From NCBI GenBank assembly GCA_032834875.1, contig CP135238.1, forward strand, positions 1,836,001 to 1,900,000: DNA of 64,000 bases, in the 5' to 3' direction. Below are positions 8,806-19,104 of the stretch, one piece after another. Position 1 is the first letter of the stretch; each line of letters begins with the position of its first letter. The notes under the pieces are model-generated. The model saw nothing but the letters and a program-made list of their open reading frames with translations, searched no databases and was not told the origin of the DNA. The translations under genes and the position numbers were made by a program. The DNA is from Sulfuracidifex metallicus DSM 6482 = JCM 9184. Lineage in GTDB: Archaea; Thermoproteota; Thermoprotei_A; Sulfolobales; Sulfolobaceae.

Positions 8806-8950
8806 ACGGAAGAAAAAAACTGTTTAGCTAATAAAGTCTGTCGAAAGAAACTAGTTAAAATAATTTAAATAATTTTACTTAGTAATTGCCCTTTCCTAGA
8901 TTATTATTATTATTTATTAAATTAAAAGTTACTATAGTAAAACTTTCGAA

Positions 8951-9847
8951 TTATATGAATTTAACTGCAACTTCTGCGAAACTTCCATTCATGAAGAAAA
9001 GCCTAATCATATAAGTCCTTCCGGGGTTGCCTTGAAATGCCGTAAAAATTATGGAGACATTATTGTTACCTGGTGATAGTTGAAGTGGAATAATAGAAGT
9101 AGAAGTAGATATAATAATGCTGCCGTCCATGAGATGTGCTTCCCTTATCTGAATGGGAGCTTGAGAAAATAGAGTAAAGAAGGCTTGTCCCATAGAATTT
9201 ATAGTTCCCACTCCTATTTGATATGGAACAAATCCCACTTGGTTTTGAACGTAATTGGGTTGATACTGTTGATAATTGTTATAACTGTTGAACGACGTAA
9301 TGACATTTTCGTTTATTCCTAACCATGTAAGGAAATATCCTATGAACTCTAAGAAAGGAATAGCAACGAATATACCTCCGACTCTGATAACGTCGTTATT
9401 TATTCTATTCCCTAGATTGTAGAACGCTATACCAGTAAGTATTCCTCCCACCAAAAGAAGAATTAACGATATTAGCGATAAAAATCCGAAACCTGCTAAT
9501 ACTCCTATTTCTCCCCTTAAAGCTCTTAAGGATAGAGGCGAAGGAACTACTCCACTTAATATTAATCTACCTAAAAAAACTAAAATTAGAATCGACGAAA
9601 TAAGCAAGATAACGAGACCCGCAGTTATCAAGTATACTCCCGTTCTTCCAGACGTTCGTAAGCCAACTCTGTTCATGGATCCGAAGCCATTAAGTAGGTA
9701 ATATAATCCAACGAAACCTAATGCTATCCCAACAAAGCCCAGAAATACAAATAGTCTCGACAGTATTTCAAATAGTAATAGTCCTACTCCAGAAAGCAAT
9801 GAACCAGTCTTAAGATTATTCAAACCTTTTTTCATTTCAAAGTCCAT
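8951..9847 (-). CDS. DUF973 family membrane protein
   Basis: The 298-residue product begins with 'MKKGLNNLKTGSLLSGVGLL' and has four to five membrane helices in the first ~190 residues, including 'GRTGVYLITAGLVILLISSI' and 'FGFLSLISLILLLVGGIL'. This arrangement is typical of DUF973, a family found mainly in Sulfolobales. A Gln/Tyr/Asn-rich linker (about 188-205) leads to a beta-rich C-terminal domain that probably faces outside. No enzymatic motif is seen. It appears to be a single-gene unit, with AT-rich spacers on both sides. Function is not established for this family. Confidence 0.8.
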   Translation of the reverse strand: MDFEMKKGLNNLKTGSLLSGVGLLLFEILSRLFVFLGFVGIALGFVGLYYLLNGFGSMNRVGLRTSGRTGVYLITAGLVILLISSILILVFLGRLILSGVVPSPLSLRALRGEIGVLAGFGFLSLISLILLLVGGILTGIAFYNLGNRINNDVIRVGGIFVAIPFLEFIGYFLTWLGINENVITSFNSYNNYQQYQPNYVQNQVGFVPYQIGVGTINSMGQAFFTLFSQAPIQIREAHLMDGSIIISTSTSIIPLQLSPGNNNVSIIFTAFQGNPGRTYMIRLFFMNGSFAEVAVKFI

Positions 9848-9961
9848 ATGAATATATCTGCAAAAGTTAGATAAAATTCTTACCTTAAGTTGTAACTTCG
9901 AAATAGAGTTTTTTATATAAAAAATATAGGGTTTAAATTTTAAGAATTTTTTATAAAATGC

Positions 9962-9970
9962 GATTAAAAG
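9962..9970 (+). promoter_or_regulatory. TATA box of the TPP-dependent oxidase gene
   Basis: GATTAAAAG is centred 27 bases before the ATG at 9993. This is the spacing expected for a leaderless archaeal transcript whose first base is the start codon, and no Shine-Dalgarno is present. Confidence 0.6.
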
Positions 9971-9992
9971 TTCTCAATGATAAGTATTTAAC

Positions 9993-11645
9993 ATGACATC
10001 CGTTGCAGAAGTAATAGCAAAGGTCCTTGAAGAGAACGGAATAGAGAGAGTTTACGGAGTTCCAGGGGATTCTATAGATCCTTTCGTAGATGCAATTAGA
10101 CAATCGAAGAGGATAAAGTATATTCAGGTTAGACATGAAGAGGGTGCGGCTTTTGCGGCTGGAGCTGAAGCGAAGATAACGGGAAAGCCTGCGGTTTGCA
10201 TGGGCACTTCAGGACCTGGATCAATACATCTAATCAACGGACTTTATGATGCAAAGATGGATCATATACCATTGATAGCATTAACGGGACAAGTTGAAAC
10301 TGACATGTTGGGTCACGATTACTTCCAGGAAGTGAACCTACTGAAGCTCATGGACGACGTTTCAGTGTTCAATGAAATGGTGATAGATCCTAAGAATGCC
10401 GAATATCTTATTAGGAGAGCAATAAGGGAAGCCGTAACCAAGAAGGGGGTTGCACATCTAAACCTACCAGTTAACGTGCTCAGGATGAGCACAGATTACC
10501 ACAAGGCTGAGGAGACAAAGACCCCTGAGATGGACTACATTATAGACTTCACTGATGTTGTAAACATGATTAATGAGGCTAAGAAGCCAGCGATCCTAAT
10601 TGGAGGAGGTAGCAGAGGAGCCTCAACTGAAATAAACCAGTTCGCCGAGAAAATTGGATCACCGGTAATCTACGCTTTAAATGGAAAAGGTGTGCTTCCT
10701 GACGATGATCCCAAGGTTATGGGAGGATTAGGTCTTCTTGGATCTAAGCCGTCAATGGAGGCTATCGACCATACTGATCTTCTCATAATGTTAGGTACTT
10801 CTTTCCCTTATGTGAATTTCTTTCCTAAGGACATAAAGGTAATTCAAGTTGACATTGATCCTTCCAACATGGGAAAAAGAATTCATCCTAACGTAAAATT
10901 TCCCGTTCCAGTAAGGTCATTCCTTAAGATTAGGGAAAAGGTGAAAGAAAAAGAAGAGAAATATTATCATAAGATGAAAGAAATTAAGGAGGACTGGTTG
11001 AAGGATCTCGAGAAACAAGAAAATGAACGCTCATCTCCCCTTAAACCCCAGAGGGTTGCACGCCTAATTTCTCAGAGATGCGAAAAGGATGCAGTCATAG
11101 TAACTGACGTAGGTAATGTTACAATGTGGACGGCTAGGCATTTTAGAGCCAGCGGAAAACAGACCTTCATCTTCTCTCCTTGGCTCGGTTCAATGGGGGT
11201 CGGAATTCCTTCCGCAGTTGGAGCTTCACTTGCAACGGGAAAACAAGTAATAGCCTTCGTAGGTGATGGAGGATTTGCAATGACAATGATGGAGATGATC
11301 ACTGCAAGGAAGTACAATCTACCGATAAAGATCATAGTTTATAACAATTCAAAACTAGGCATGATAAAGTTCGAACAAGAGGTAATGGGATATCCTGAGT
11401 GGGGAGTCGACTTGTGGAATCCAGACTTCATGAAGTTGTCAGATGCAATGGGATTCGTTGGAATGAGGATGAGCGACTTCGATGAAAGCGAGAGCGTAGT
11501 AGAGAAATTTCTTAACCTGAAGGAGCCAGCTCTCCTTGAGGCGGTTGTTGACCCGAACGAGAGACCTATGCCGCCTAAGTTGACCTTCTCTCAGGCCGAA
11601 AAATACGTAATCTCCATTTTCAGGGAGAGGCTAGAGAAATTATGA
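9993..11645 (+). CDS. Thiamine-diphosphate enzyme, pyruvate oxidase / acetolactate synthase-like
   Basis: The 550-residue product has the three-domain layout of the POX/AHAS family. The Pyr domain has the activating glutamate in 'VRHEEGAAFAAGAEA' (about residue 49-50) and 'CMGTSGPGSIHLINGLYDA'. The middle domain has 'KPAILIGGGSRGAS'. The PP domain has the ThDP/Mg motif 'FVGDGGFAMTMMEM' (about 423-436) through 'YNNSKLG'. Pyruvate oxidase is favoured over acetolactate synthase because there is no small regulatory subunit gene nearby and the N-terminus 'VAEVIAKVLEENGIERVYGV' is oxidase-like. It would oxidatively decarboxylate pyruvate, with an unknown electron acceptor. A leaderless promoter precedes it. 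Confidence 0.8.
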   Translation: MTSVAEVIAKVLEENGIERVYGVPGDSIDPFVDAIRQSKRIKYIQVRHEEGAAFAAGAEAKITGKPAVCMGTSGPGSIHLINGLYDAKMDHIPLIALTGQVETDMLGHDYFQEVNLLKLMDDVSVFNEMVIDPKNAEYLIRRAIREAVTKKGVAHLNLPVNVLRMSTDYHKAEETKTPEMDYIIDFTDVVNMINEAKKPAILIGGGSRGASTEINQFAEKIGSPVIYALNGKGVLPDDDPKVMGGLGLLGSKPSMEAIDHTDLLIMLGTSFPYVNFFPKDIKVIQVDIDPSNMGKRIHPNVKFPVPVRSFLKIREKVKEKEEKYYHKMKEIKEDWLKDLEKQENERSSPLKPQRVARLISQRCEKDAVIVTDVGNVTMWTARHFRASGKQTFIFSPWLGSMGVGIPSAVGASLATGKQVIAFVGDGGFAMTMMEMITARKYNLPIKIIVYNNSKLGMIKFEQEVMGYPEWGVDLWNPDFMKLSDAMGFVGMRMSDFDESESVVEKFLNLKEPALLEAVVDPNERPMPPKLTFSQAEKYVISIFRERLEKL

Positions 11646-11864
11646 TGGTAATAATAGAAGGAGGATATATTTTTCCTTTATTTTTCTTCCATTCCGCGTC
11701 ATCTTGAGAGCTTTCACGTTTAGATAAAAATAAGATAAAACGGAAGGATAAAATCAGACCAGTTAATATAGATAGACAGAAAACTTAGATATAAGGTAAA
11801 ATAAAATAAATATAATGTGAAAAGGGAAAAGAGCTTACTTTCCTTACTTTATCTCTTCCTCCGT

Positions 11865-13739
11865 TTATATGTGTAAAATTAACTTTAGGAATTTAATTTC
11901 GATTCCATATATCATATGGTATATTCCCTTAATTATACTGAAGGTCTCATAGATAGATGGGTCTCCAATGTAAGAATACTTCTCAGAGATGTGAGAATAG
12001 TATCCGCTAATGTTAACCGTGCTGTTCTGTATTCCCTGGGCATAGAAGTTTTCAGTGAAACCTCTATCGTTTTGAACGAAGGTTAGGTTCAAGGTTTTTG
12101 ATGTTACTGCATTATTTGACGTTAAAGACACTAGCACGCTTCCACCATATTTATTTATTACCTCAATTATTCCCGAGAATCCACCAAGACTGTTCACATT
12201 CTCGTGAAGGGTACAATAACCTGAGTCGTTGTTGAAGGTGTATCTCTCTTGGAAGGTTGGGGACAACGTCAATGATCCGTTTTGAACGTAAGATAAATTG
12301 TATGGGATCTTAGAGGTTGGAGTCAACGGAATAGCTACAGCATCGGAGTACATAGATAAAGGATAATTGCCCTCTACTTTTAGAGTATAGTTGTAAATTC
12401 CCTCATCCTTTACACTCTCCTGGAACTCCTCATCTAAGTATACGTACTGATATACAGAATTGAAAGTTTGTCTGGCAGTGAACTTCCCTTCTTGCTGCGT
12501 TGACGCGATCTCTTTCCCATGATTGAATATCAACACTGAGCTATAATTTATCAGGAAGTGTCCGCCCTCAAGGTAATAGCATGAACTTGGCGTATATCCA
12601 GAGATGAATATAGGCGATGAATCTATGAAGTCTCCAGTGTAGCTGATTAATTTTCCTCCAATCATTGGATTACTTTGGTTTACCCACAACATTAGCACTC
12701 CAGAGAGGTCCCAGTCATAAGCTGTAGAGCCAGTAAGCTGAAGGGCCGTCTTCAAGTTAGTAACTTTAAACGTAATATTTGCGTTATGAGAAATAGTCAA
12801 CATTGGAGTCAAGTCTATAAAGTAAGGAGAGTGATAAGACAAAGTATCTGCTGAAGTAACTGGCTTCCAATAGAATAAGTCAATTCCTCCAGTGTAAATT
12901 GTCTCAAACGGATTGACATCTCCAGCCAGGTATCCATTATAATAAACTAAGATCTGCCTAGTTGCTGGTTCGTTGGCGTACCAAAACTCGTCTAAGCCTC
13001 CTCCTTCCTCATACAGTAAAAGCTGAGCTTTGTAAGTTCCCATAGGTATAGACACGTTGGACGAAACTGAGTCCTTAATGGGGTTCAATACTACATAGGA
13101 GTAATTGTACCCTGAATCGTTGATAAACAACGGTATGAATTCATTGGGAAGTTGATAGGGAACACTTCCTGGATACAGCAAGAGGGACACGTTCATTTCG
13201 TATAGCCCGGTTATGTTAACCTTTGCGTCGTAGAAGTTCTCTATTACTAGGTCGAAGGTAACGTTTCCTTTCAATAGGTTCTCGAAAGGAGTTACAATAG
13301 CCTCAGCAGTTGAGTTATGGATCTCCTGAGTGGATCCCCAGAATATCGGAACTCCATCAGCGAATATGTAAACTTGTCTGTCATATTGGGTTCCGTTAAA
13401 TTCTCTAATGCTCACGTTCAATATCTCCATGGAATAGTTTCCTTGTGGTATGTTAACTGTTCTAGCTATGGGAGAGAGTCCGGTATCGTTAAAGAGTACG
13501 TTAGTTCCTATGTTAATTACCTCGGGTTTTCCGGTAATGTTAGCGTGGTAAGCCTCAAAGGAGTAGAAATATGGATCTTGGTTGAAGTAGGAGGAAGGCG
13601 AGGTTATGTTGAAGTACCTAGGAGCAACTAACAAGTTCTGGTGGGCCGTAACGTTAAATGCTGAGCTTCCTATGGCAGGCATTAAAGTTAGAACTGATAT
13701 AATAAAAATTGAAACTATAAATAATGATCTCCCTTTCAT
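11865..13739 (-). CDS. Secreted PNGase A-like peptide N-glycanase (amidase)
   Basis: The 624-residue product begins with a signal peptide (residues 1-28). The region about 80-190 contains 'QYDRQVYIFADGVPIFWGST', 'VTPFENLLKGNVTFDL' and 'YDAKVNITGLYEMNVSLLLYP', which match the N-terminal domain of the peptide N-glycanase A family. That family removes N-glycans from glycoproteins and works at acid pH. Many N-x-S/T sites suit an extracellular, glycosylated protein. The start overlaps the stop of the S53 protease gene by four bases (ATGA), so the two are translated together. The family match rests on motifs read by eye; substrate specificity is unknown. Confidence 0.65.
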   Translation of the reverse strand: MKGRSLFIVSIFIISVLTLMPAIGSSAFNVTAHQNLLVAPRYFNITSPSSYFNQDPYFYSFEAYHANITGKPEVINIGTNVLFNDTGLSPIARTVNIPQGNYSMEILNVSIREFNGTQYDRQVYIFADGVPIFWGSTQEIHNSTAEAIVTPFENLLKGNVTFDLVIENFYDAKVNITGLYEMNVSLLLYPGSVPYQLPNEFIPLFINDSGYNYSYVVLNPIKDSVSSNVSIPMGTYKAQLLLYEEGGGLDEFWYANEPATRQILVYYNGYLAGDVNPFETIYTGGIDLFYWKPVTSADTLSYHSPYFIDLTPMLTISHNANITFKVTNLKTALQLTGSTAYDWDLSGVLMLWVNQSNPMIGGKLISYTGDFIDSSPIFISGYTPSSCYYLEGGHFLINYSSVLIFNHGKEIASTQQEGKFTARQTFNSVYQYVYLDEEFQESVKDEGIYNYTLKVEGNYPLSMYSDAVAIPLTPTSKIPYNLSYVQNGSLTLSPTFQERYTFNNDSGYCTLHENVNSLGGFSGIIEVINKYGGSVLVSLTSNNAVTSKTLNLTFVQNDRGFTENFYAQGIQNSTVNISGYYSHISEKYSYIGDPSIYETFSIIKGIYHMIYGIEIKFLKLILHI

Positions 13740-16700
13740 TTTCTCACCCGCCTGGACATTAACAAGGAACTCAAACCTAGAATTACGCCTATTATGGCTA
13801 TTATATATGCTATATCAAGATAAGTGGACAAGGAGATTATGGAACTCTTAGCTTGAGAAAGTGCGTGGGTCAATCCAGCCTCTTCGACTTGAGGATATGA
13901 ATTGTAAACGTTAAAAGACAGCGTATAAGGCAATCCGTCGAATACCTTCAACTGATAACTGTAAAGCCCTCCTGGCAAGTTGCTGAAAGGTATCTGTAGG
14001 GTTAAACCAGAGGAAGATCTCTGTACCGTAAAGTGGGTTACATTCTCTCCGTTCACCGTAAGCTGAACTACTTTGAGGTTTTCTCCGCTTACCTTGACTG
14101 TTATCGTGGTAGAGTTGGTAGTCACGTTAATGGGCGAAATGGATGTAACTGTAGGAGTCGGCAAGGTAGATATTGATGTAATATTATATGACGACACGCC
14201 TATCTCGTTCACAGTAGAGTTTGAAATGTTGAACGCGTAGTGTACATTATGTAGATCTACGTTAACTAGAGTCAAGTTGGAGTTCCTAAGGAGAAATGCG
14301 GTATAGCTATTTCCTACGTTGCTTCCCTCTATTGTTACGTTTGAGTCAATAGCCTCTACGCATCTAACCTGAGACGAAGATATAACTAAGGTTCCGTGAT
14401 TTACCACGATCTTATTTAGTACTGAACTACTTACCTTAGCTGAGGTGTTATCTATAGATAGAGAAGGAGAGTATATTGATGTAAATTCTTCTGGAGACGT
14501 CACGTTACCCTTCATGAAGGTGTAGGGCATCACGAAGGTGGAGGAGTTGATCACTAGATTATTACCTAGAGCTGATGTCCCTGATATTTCCACTATCGCA
14601 GGTCCCGAGGCAGAATATAGTCCCTCCCTAGAATATATTGAGGGAACTTGGATTTTTGCCTCCCATTCGTGGATAGTTGAATTGTATTGCATTGGAACAC
14701 CATAGTTAAATTCCTGAATGATTGAATCGTATATCGATTGCTCTGGTATGAGTGTAGCTACGAATTCTCCATCCGTTATGGGTGTTCCATTGGCATAGGT
14801 TATGTCTGCGTAAACTGTCACGTTCTGTCCTTGGTATACTTCACTTGCTACTTTAGCTTGTCCCTCTCCTTGATTTGAACCGACGTAGAACCCAGTGGTG
14901 AAGTTCTGAAGACACATCCCCACAGAGGTGTTTATCTCCGAGGATACAATGAGCTTATAGAACCCTTGCGTGAAATTGCTTGGCAGGGTTATGTTAGCCT
15001 CGTCGTAACTTAACAAGTTATACCGGAAGAATTGGGTAACAGCTGGGGCTGGAACCATTTCCTTTGAATATACAAGCTTACCTTGCATGTTGTAAATGTA
15101 AACAGTGCTATTACCAGTGAAGAAACCTAAGCCTAATTTATCATAAGAGGTCGCTAATACAGTGAAGTTCTCCCCTGGATTAATGGACCCGGCTCCGTCA
15201 TTAACTGGCATTAAAACTAACCCGTATATGAAACCTCCCACAACTTCCCATGAGTAAACGTTAAATTCACTGCTGTTAGTTATCACAATGTAAACTCCTT
15301 CTGGATTTGGCGGAATTACCTCTCCTTCGCCTTGATATAATCCTGGCGTACTTGTTGGTAATAACGTGACATTAAAGACGTCCTTCCCGTTCTGAATGAA
15401 ATGAGAAGTTGAAGAATTTACCTTAACAGGAGATCCATTTGGTTGATATATGCACACTTGATAAGTGAAAGGAGAGCTTATACCTATATTAGCTTCCGGC
15501 GTTAGCACGTTAATTCCATCTCCTACGTCAACGTCAGTGAAGGCTACTCCTTTCACGCCATCTATCGTTCCGTTTACCATTAAGCTCCATACGTTTGGCG
15601 GATCTCCCTTACTTACGTGTATTTCTCCAACCCAATAGGAACCGTTAAAGTGAAGCGGTATACTCATTAGAAACCCCTGCGTAGTATAGACGTACGCACT
15701 GAATGTGCCGGATGTAATTATTGAGGAGTTTGGTAAGGATATTGAAGCCACAACTGTGAAATTAGTGGAATATTGATACCAAGGATATTTAGTACCGCTT
15801 TGAAACGTTGAAATGGATATCTTAAGTGAAGGCTGGTTCACAAGTTGCTTCATGATTACCTCAAGCTCTCCTACGTTTGGAGACCCTATCCCTGTTACCA
15901 AGTTATAGGACGAATTGGCTTCATATTCTCCGTTGAAACCAATCGTAACTGGGTGAAACGCCATTTCGTATTGAGTCTTGTTATTATATATCTCGTAAAG
16001 ATAAGGGTTGAACAGTCCTATCGGGTGTCCAACATAGGATATTACGTCAGCTGCGAAACCTCCCCAGAGCTGTGCAGCTAAACTTGTTCCTCCTATAACT
16101 GTATTTTCTCCAGTTACTACGATCTCCATTCCAGTGTAAGGGTTGGCGTCTGCTGATACATCAGGAGTAGTCCTAACTTTTGAATGGATAACTGGAATTT
16201 GATACCAAGGAGCGGGAAAAAGCGTACTATAACCTCCGTCTGAGGATATTGTGCTAACTGATGGTTGTTCGTACTGAGGTTCTACACTCCACGCAGTTTC
16301 ATATCCATACGTTGCGTTAGAACCGGGCATTCCAAGTTCCCCAGAGGTTATGTTAACGAACAGTGAGGTACCTCCTACAGATGTTACGAAAGGCGAAGTA
16401 GACGGGAATGATACTCCGCCGTAATAGGTTGGAGTACCCCCATAAGCTCCCTCATCTCCAGATGCCGCAAAGAAGGAAATTCCCTCCGAGGCTCCCAGTG
16501 CAAAGTAATAATCTACCCATGGATAATTAATTTGAGGTTGTCCTTGATAGTAATAATAAAATCCAGTTGCTGTAATTAAGTTTTCAGGTAATCCGAAGCT
16601 CATATCGACCACTTGTCCCAGATCTTCGCTCACTATGTAGTCTATTGCTTGATAAAGAGCTGGACCGGCATTTGATGCAACAACTAAATCTATCTTAGCG

Positions 16701-17548
16701 TAAGGTGCTATGGAGTGCACTGCCTCAACGTCAAGTGCAACTTCCTCGTACCAACCGGTCAAGAGTCCCAACAAAGGATGATAAGGACCAACAGGAGTTA
16801 TGGTTAGGTTAACGGGTGGAAGGTTGAACATCCTATCGAACGCAGCAACGTCCTGCCTTATCTCTGGGTCTCCATACGCATCTAGTATAACCACTGTTAC
16901 ATTTTTACCTTCAGGACCGGTGACATTATAGGCTCCCTGTAGTTCTTGAGGAGTATACATTACTGCGGAAAACTGGGTTCCTGGTATCTGAGATGGAGAC
17001 AAAACTCCTCCTGTTTGAGGTATACTGATGTATTGAGGGGAGAAGTCAGTAAAGTTAGTGAGACTTACGAGAGTTCCCCTAAGTTGTTTAGGTATGACTG
17101 GCATGGTTGATGGTTTATAATATTCTTCACCATTGTAATAATATGTAAATAGACTCGTTTCGAACGCTTGATTAATCAGATATGTCCTTCCAATGGCAGT
17201 AACTGAGAAGGGTGAGGAGAAGGTAACGTTAAATCCCTCCTTCTTTAAAAAAGAAACTACCTCCTTCTCCTTCTCCACGTTTCCGAACATCGATATTTCT
17301 TGAGATTTAGAAAGAGGATGGATTTGTCCGTTGTGTACTTCCTGTGCAATAAAATATAGCAAATTCATATTCTTTGGTGGTATCATAATGAAGATACATA
17401 CTTCTTGATTTGATGGAAGTGGTTTCATCGTCGTTCCTTGTAACGTGGGCCCTATGTAGCCGGTTTGAGGTATCGAATATGCTATTCCTATTTGCCCTAG
17501 GCTTAGAATGAATAGGGAACCTATGAGAATCCCTAGATATTTATACAT
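13736..17548 (-). CDS. Secreted sedolisin-type (S53) acid protease, kumamolisin/physarolisin-like
   Basis: The ~1270-residue pre-pro-protein has a signal peptide, a Pro-kumamolisin activation domain (about 45-175), and an S53 catalytic domain. Numbered from the upstream ATG at 17560, the catalytic Glu and Asp are in 'WYEEVALDVEAVHSIAP' (about 271 and 275), the oxyanion Asp in 'FAASGDEGAYGG' (about 368) and the nucleophile Ser in 'GGTSLAAQLWGG' (about 490); the spacing fits sedolisins. About 650 residues of Ig-like beta domains and a C-terminal membrane helix with RRVRK follow, so the enzyme is likely tethered to the cell. The ATG at 17548 is chosen because a TATA-like TTAAATA lies 26 bases before it; an ATG at 17560 is the alternative. 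Active at acid pH outside the cell. Confidence 0.88.
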   Translation of the reverse strand: MYKYLGILIGSLFILSLGQIGIAYSIPQTGYIGPTLQGTTMKPLPSNQEVCIFIMIPPKNMNLLYFIAQEVHNGQIHPLSKSQEISMFGNVEKEKEVVSFLKKEGFNVTFSSPFSVTAIGRTYLINQAFETSLFTYYYNGEEYYKPSTMPVIPKQLRGTLVSLTNFTDFSPQYISIPQTGGVLSPSQIPGTQFSAVMYTPQELQGAYNVTGPEGKNVTVVILDAYGDPEIRQDVAAFDRMFNLPPVNLTITPVGPYHPLLGLLTGWYEEVALDVEAVHSIAPYAKIDLVVASNAGPALYQAIDYIVSEDLGQVVDMSFGLPENLITATGFYYYYQGQPQINYPWVDYYFALGASEGISFFAASGDEGAYGGTPTYYGGVSFPSTSPFVTSVGGTSLFVNITSGELGMPGSNATYGYETAWSVEPQYEQPSVSTISSDGGYSTLFPAPWYQIPVIHSKVRTTPDVSADANPYTGMEIVVTGENTVIGGTSLAAQLWGGFAADVISYVGHPIGLFNPYLYEIYNNKTQYEMAFHPVTIGFNGEYEANSSYNLVTGIGSPNVGELEVIMKQLVNQPSLKISISTFQSGTKYPWYQYSTNFTVVASISLPNSSIITSGTFSAYVYTTQGFLMSIPLHFNGSYWVGEIHVSKGDPPNVWSLMVNGTIDGVKGVAFTDVDVGDGINVLTPEANIGISSPFTYQVCIYQPNGSPVKVNSSTSHFIQNGKDVFNVTLLPTSTPGLYQGEGEVIPPNPEGVYIVITNSSEFNVYSWEVVGGFIYGLVLMPVNDGAGSINPGENFTVLATSYDKLGLGFFTGNSTVYIYNMQGKLVYSKEMVPAPAVTQFFRYNLLSYDEANITLPSNFTQGFYKLIVSSEINTSVGMCLQNFTTGFYVGSNQGEGQAKVASEVYQGQNVTVYADITYANGTPITDGEFVATLIPEQSIYDSIIQEFNYGVPMQYNSTIHEWEAKIQVPSIYSREGLYSASGPAIVEISGTSALGNNLVINSSTFVMPYTFMKGNVTSPEEFTSIYSPSLSIDNTSAKVSSSVLNKIVVNHGTLVISSSQVRCVEAIDSNVTIEGSNVGNSYTAFLLRNSNLTLVNVDLHNVHYAFNISNSTVNEIGVSSYNITSISTLPTPTVTSISPINVTTNSTTITVKVSGENLKVVQLTVNGENVTHFTVQRSSSGLTLQIPFSNLPGGLYSYQLKVFDGLPYTLSFNVYNSYPQVEEAGLTHALSQAKSSIISLSTYLDIAYIIAIIGVILGLSSLLMSRRVRK

Positions 17549-17560
17549 AGAAATTACCAT

Positions 17561-17967
17561 ACGCTTAAAATATTTAAGTATTTTGAGGAGAGCAAATCTA
17601 TACTATTTATTTTATTAAAAGGAACTACTTAATAGTTATAACCTCATTTATAAAATTTTGTATAACTTTAGATATTTTAAGATAAATTATTTATTAAAAA
17701 GATAACCTTATGATGTGTATTCTGTTAGCAGAATGAAAATCGAAATATAAGTTTGGACACAAATAATTAAAAATGAAAATTTTTAAAAAATAAAATGATT
17801 ATAAAAATCATTAATTTTAAATACAAAATTATAAAAGAGAAGTAAAAAAGAAAATAAAAATGAAGAGAGAATACATACATCTAACATGTAACTTACATCT
17901 CTTTAATTTCTTAAATCTCTAAATAAGATTTTAATATTACTATAGTATCAATATTATTTTCTATAAG
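17561..17967. other. Intergenic AT-rich spacer between citrate synthase end and protease start
   Basis: About 400 bases with no convincing reading frame. It holds the protease promoter (TATA-like TTAAATA near 17573), a six-base-arm inverted repeat at 17719-17734 (ATTCTG-TTAG-CAGAAT), and A/T-rich runs behind the citrate synthase stop that could end transcription. Nothing else is visible. Confidence 0.5.
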
Positions 17968-19104
17968 TTATACTTTCTTAGACCTCTCCTCAATTGGCTT
18001 AAAAGCTCTTCTATCAGGACCGACGTATGCAGCTCTAGGTCTTATCAGTCTATGTTGTTCCTCCACGTACTCTATAAAGTGGGAGGTCCATCCTAACATC
18101 CTCGCAAGAGCGAATAATGGGGTGAACATATAAACTGGAAAGCCGATAGAATAAAATACTATTCCTGAATAGAAATCAGTATTAGGATATAATTTCCTTT
18201 CATGCAGCTCCCTCAGGCCTACCTCCTCCAGCTTCGAAGCTATCACGTAATACTCCCTAGCCTTGGGATTCTTGGAGGAGAGAGAGTCAGCTAACTCCTT
18301 AAATATTCTAGCCCTAGGATCGTAGGTCTTGTAGACCCTATGCCCGAATCCCATGATCCTCTTCTTTTCCTTCATGGTTTCTGAGAACCATTCCTCCACC
18401 TTGTCTGGGGAACCAATTTCCTGAAATTGCTTGAACGCACCTTCAGCTGCGCCTCCATGCAATGGACCCTTAAGTGCTGATAAAGCTGAAACTATACATG
18501 AATACATGTCTGAAAGTGTGGATGCAGTAACTAGACCTGCTGTGGTAGAAGCTGGAACTTCATGATCTGTATAGAGGATTAGGCTTGCATTCATAGCCCT
18601 TATCTCGTCCGCCCTAGGTTCCCTATCAAAGGTTGATCTTAGAAAACTCTTTGCGTAACTCTCCGACGGCTCTGGAGTCCTCGGCTTAAGACCTTCCTTT
18701 GACCTCATAATGTTGCAAGTAATTGTAGAAGCCTTTGCGATAATCTTTAGAGCAGTTTCCTTGTCGGTGTTTCTATCCCACTTAGGATCATAGATAGAAG
18801 CCATAGCACCGAAAGCGGTCTCCATCATACCCAGCGGATCACATGACCTTCCCAAGGAAAATAGAACGTTAATGACGCTCTCAGGAACCTCGTACGATTC
18901 GTTTATAATTCCCTTAACTTTCTCAAGTTCCTCCTTGTTAGGTAATTCTCCATAAAGCATTAGGTAAATTAATTCTTCATAAGACGCTTTCACGAGATCT
19001 TGTATGTCGTATCCACGATAACGTAGAATTCCTTTCTCTCCGTCAATGAAGGTAAGCGATGTAGTCTTGATAATTACATCCTCAAGACCTCTGCTTACCT
19101 GCAT
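17968..19104 (-). CDS. gltA: Citrate synthase / 2-methylcitrate synthase
   Basis: The 378-residue product is a type-II-like archaeal citrate synthase. Catalytic residues are visible: His216 in 'GPLHGGAAEGAF', His255 in 'MGFGHRVYKTYDPRA' and Asp310 in 'NTDFYSGIVFY'; 'LRYRGYDIQDL' and 'GWTSHFIEY' are further family motifs. It condenses acetyl-CoA, or propionyl-CoA, with oxaloacetate. Archaeal enzymes of this type often use both, and the linked prpB and prpD genes suggest methylcitrate synthesis as a real role. The ATG overlaps the stop of the CBS gene by one base (TAATG) and is preceded by a perfect GGTGAT, so the two are coupled. Confidence 0.92.
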   Translation of the reverse strand: MQVSRGLEDVIIKTTSLTFIDGEKGILRYRGYDIQDLVKASYEELIYLMLYGELPNKEELEKVKGIINESYEVPESVINVLFSLGRSCDPLGMMETAFGAMASIYDPKWDRNTDKETALKIIAKASTITCNIMRSKEGLKPRTPEPSESYAKSFLRSTFDREPRADEIRAMNASLILYTDHEVPASTTAGLVTASTLSDMYSCIVSALSALKGPLHGGAAEGAFKQFQEIGSPDKVEEWFSETMKEKKRIMGFGHRVYKTYDPRARIFKELADSLSSKNPKAREYYVIASKLEEVGLRELHERKLYPNTDFYSGIVFYSIGFPVYMFTPLFALARMLGWTSHFIEYVEEQHRLIRPRAAYVGPDRRAFKPIEERSKKV

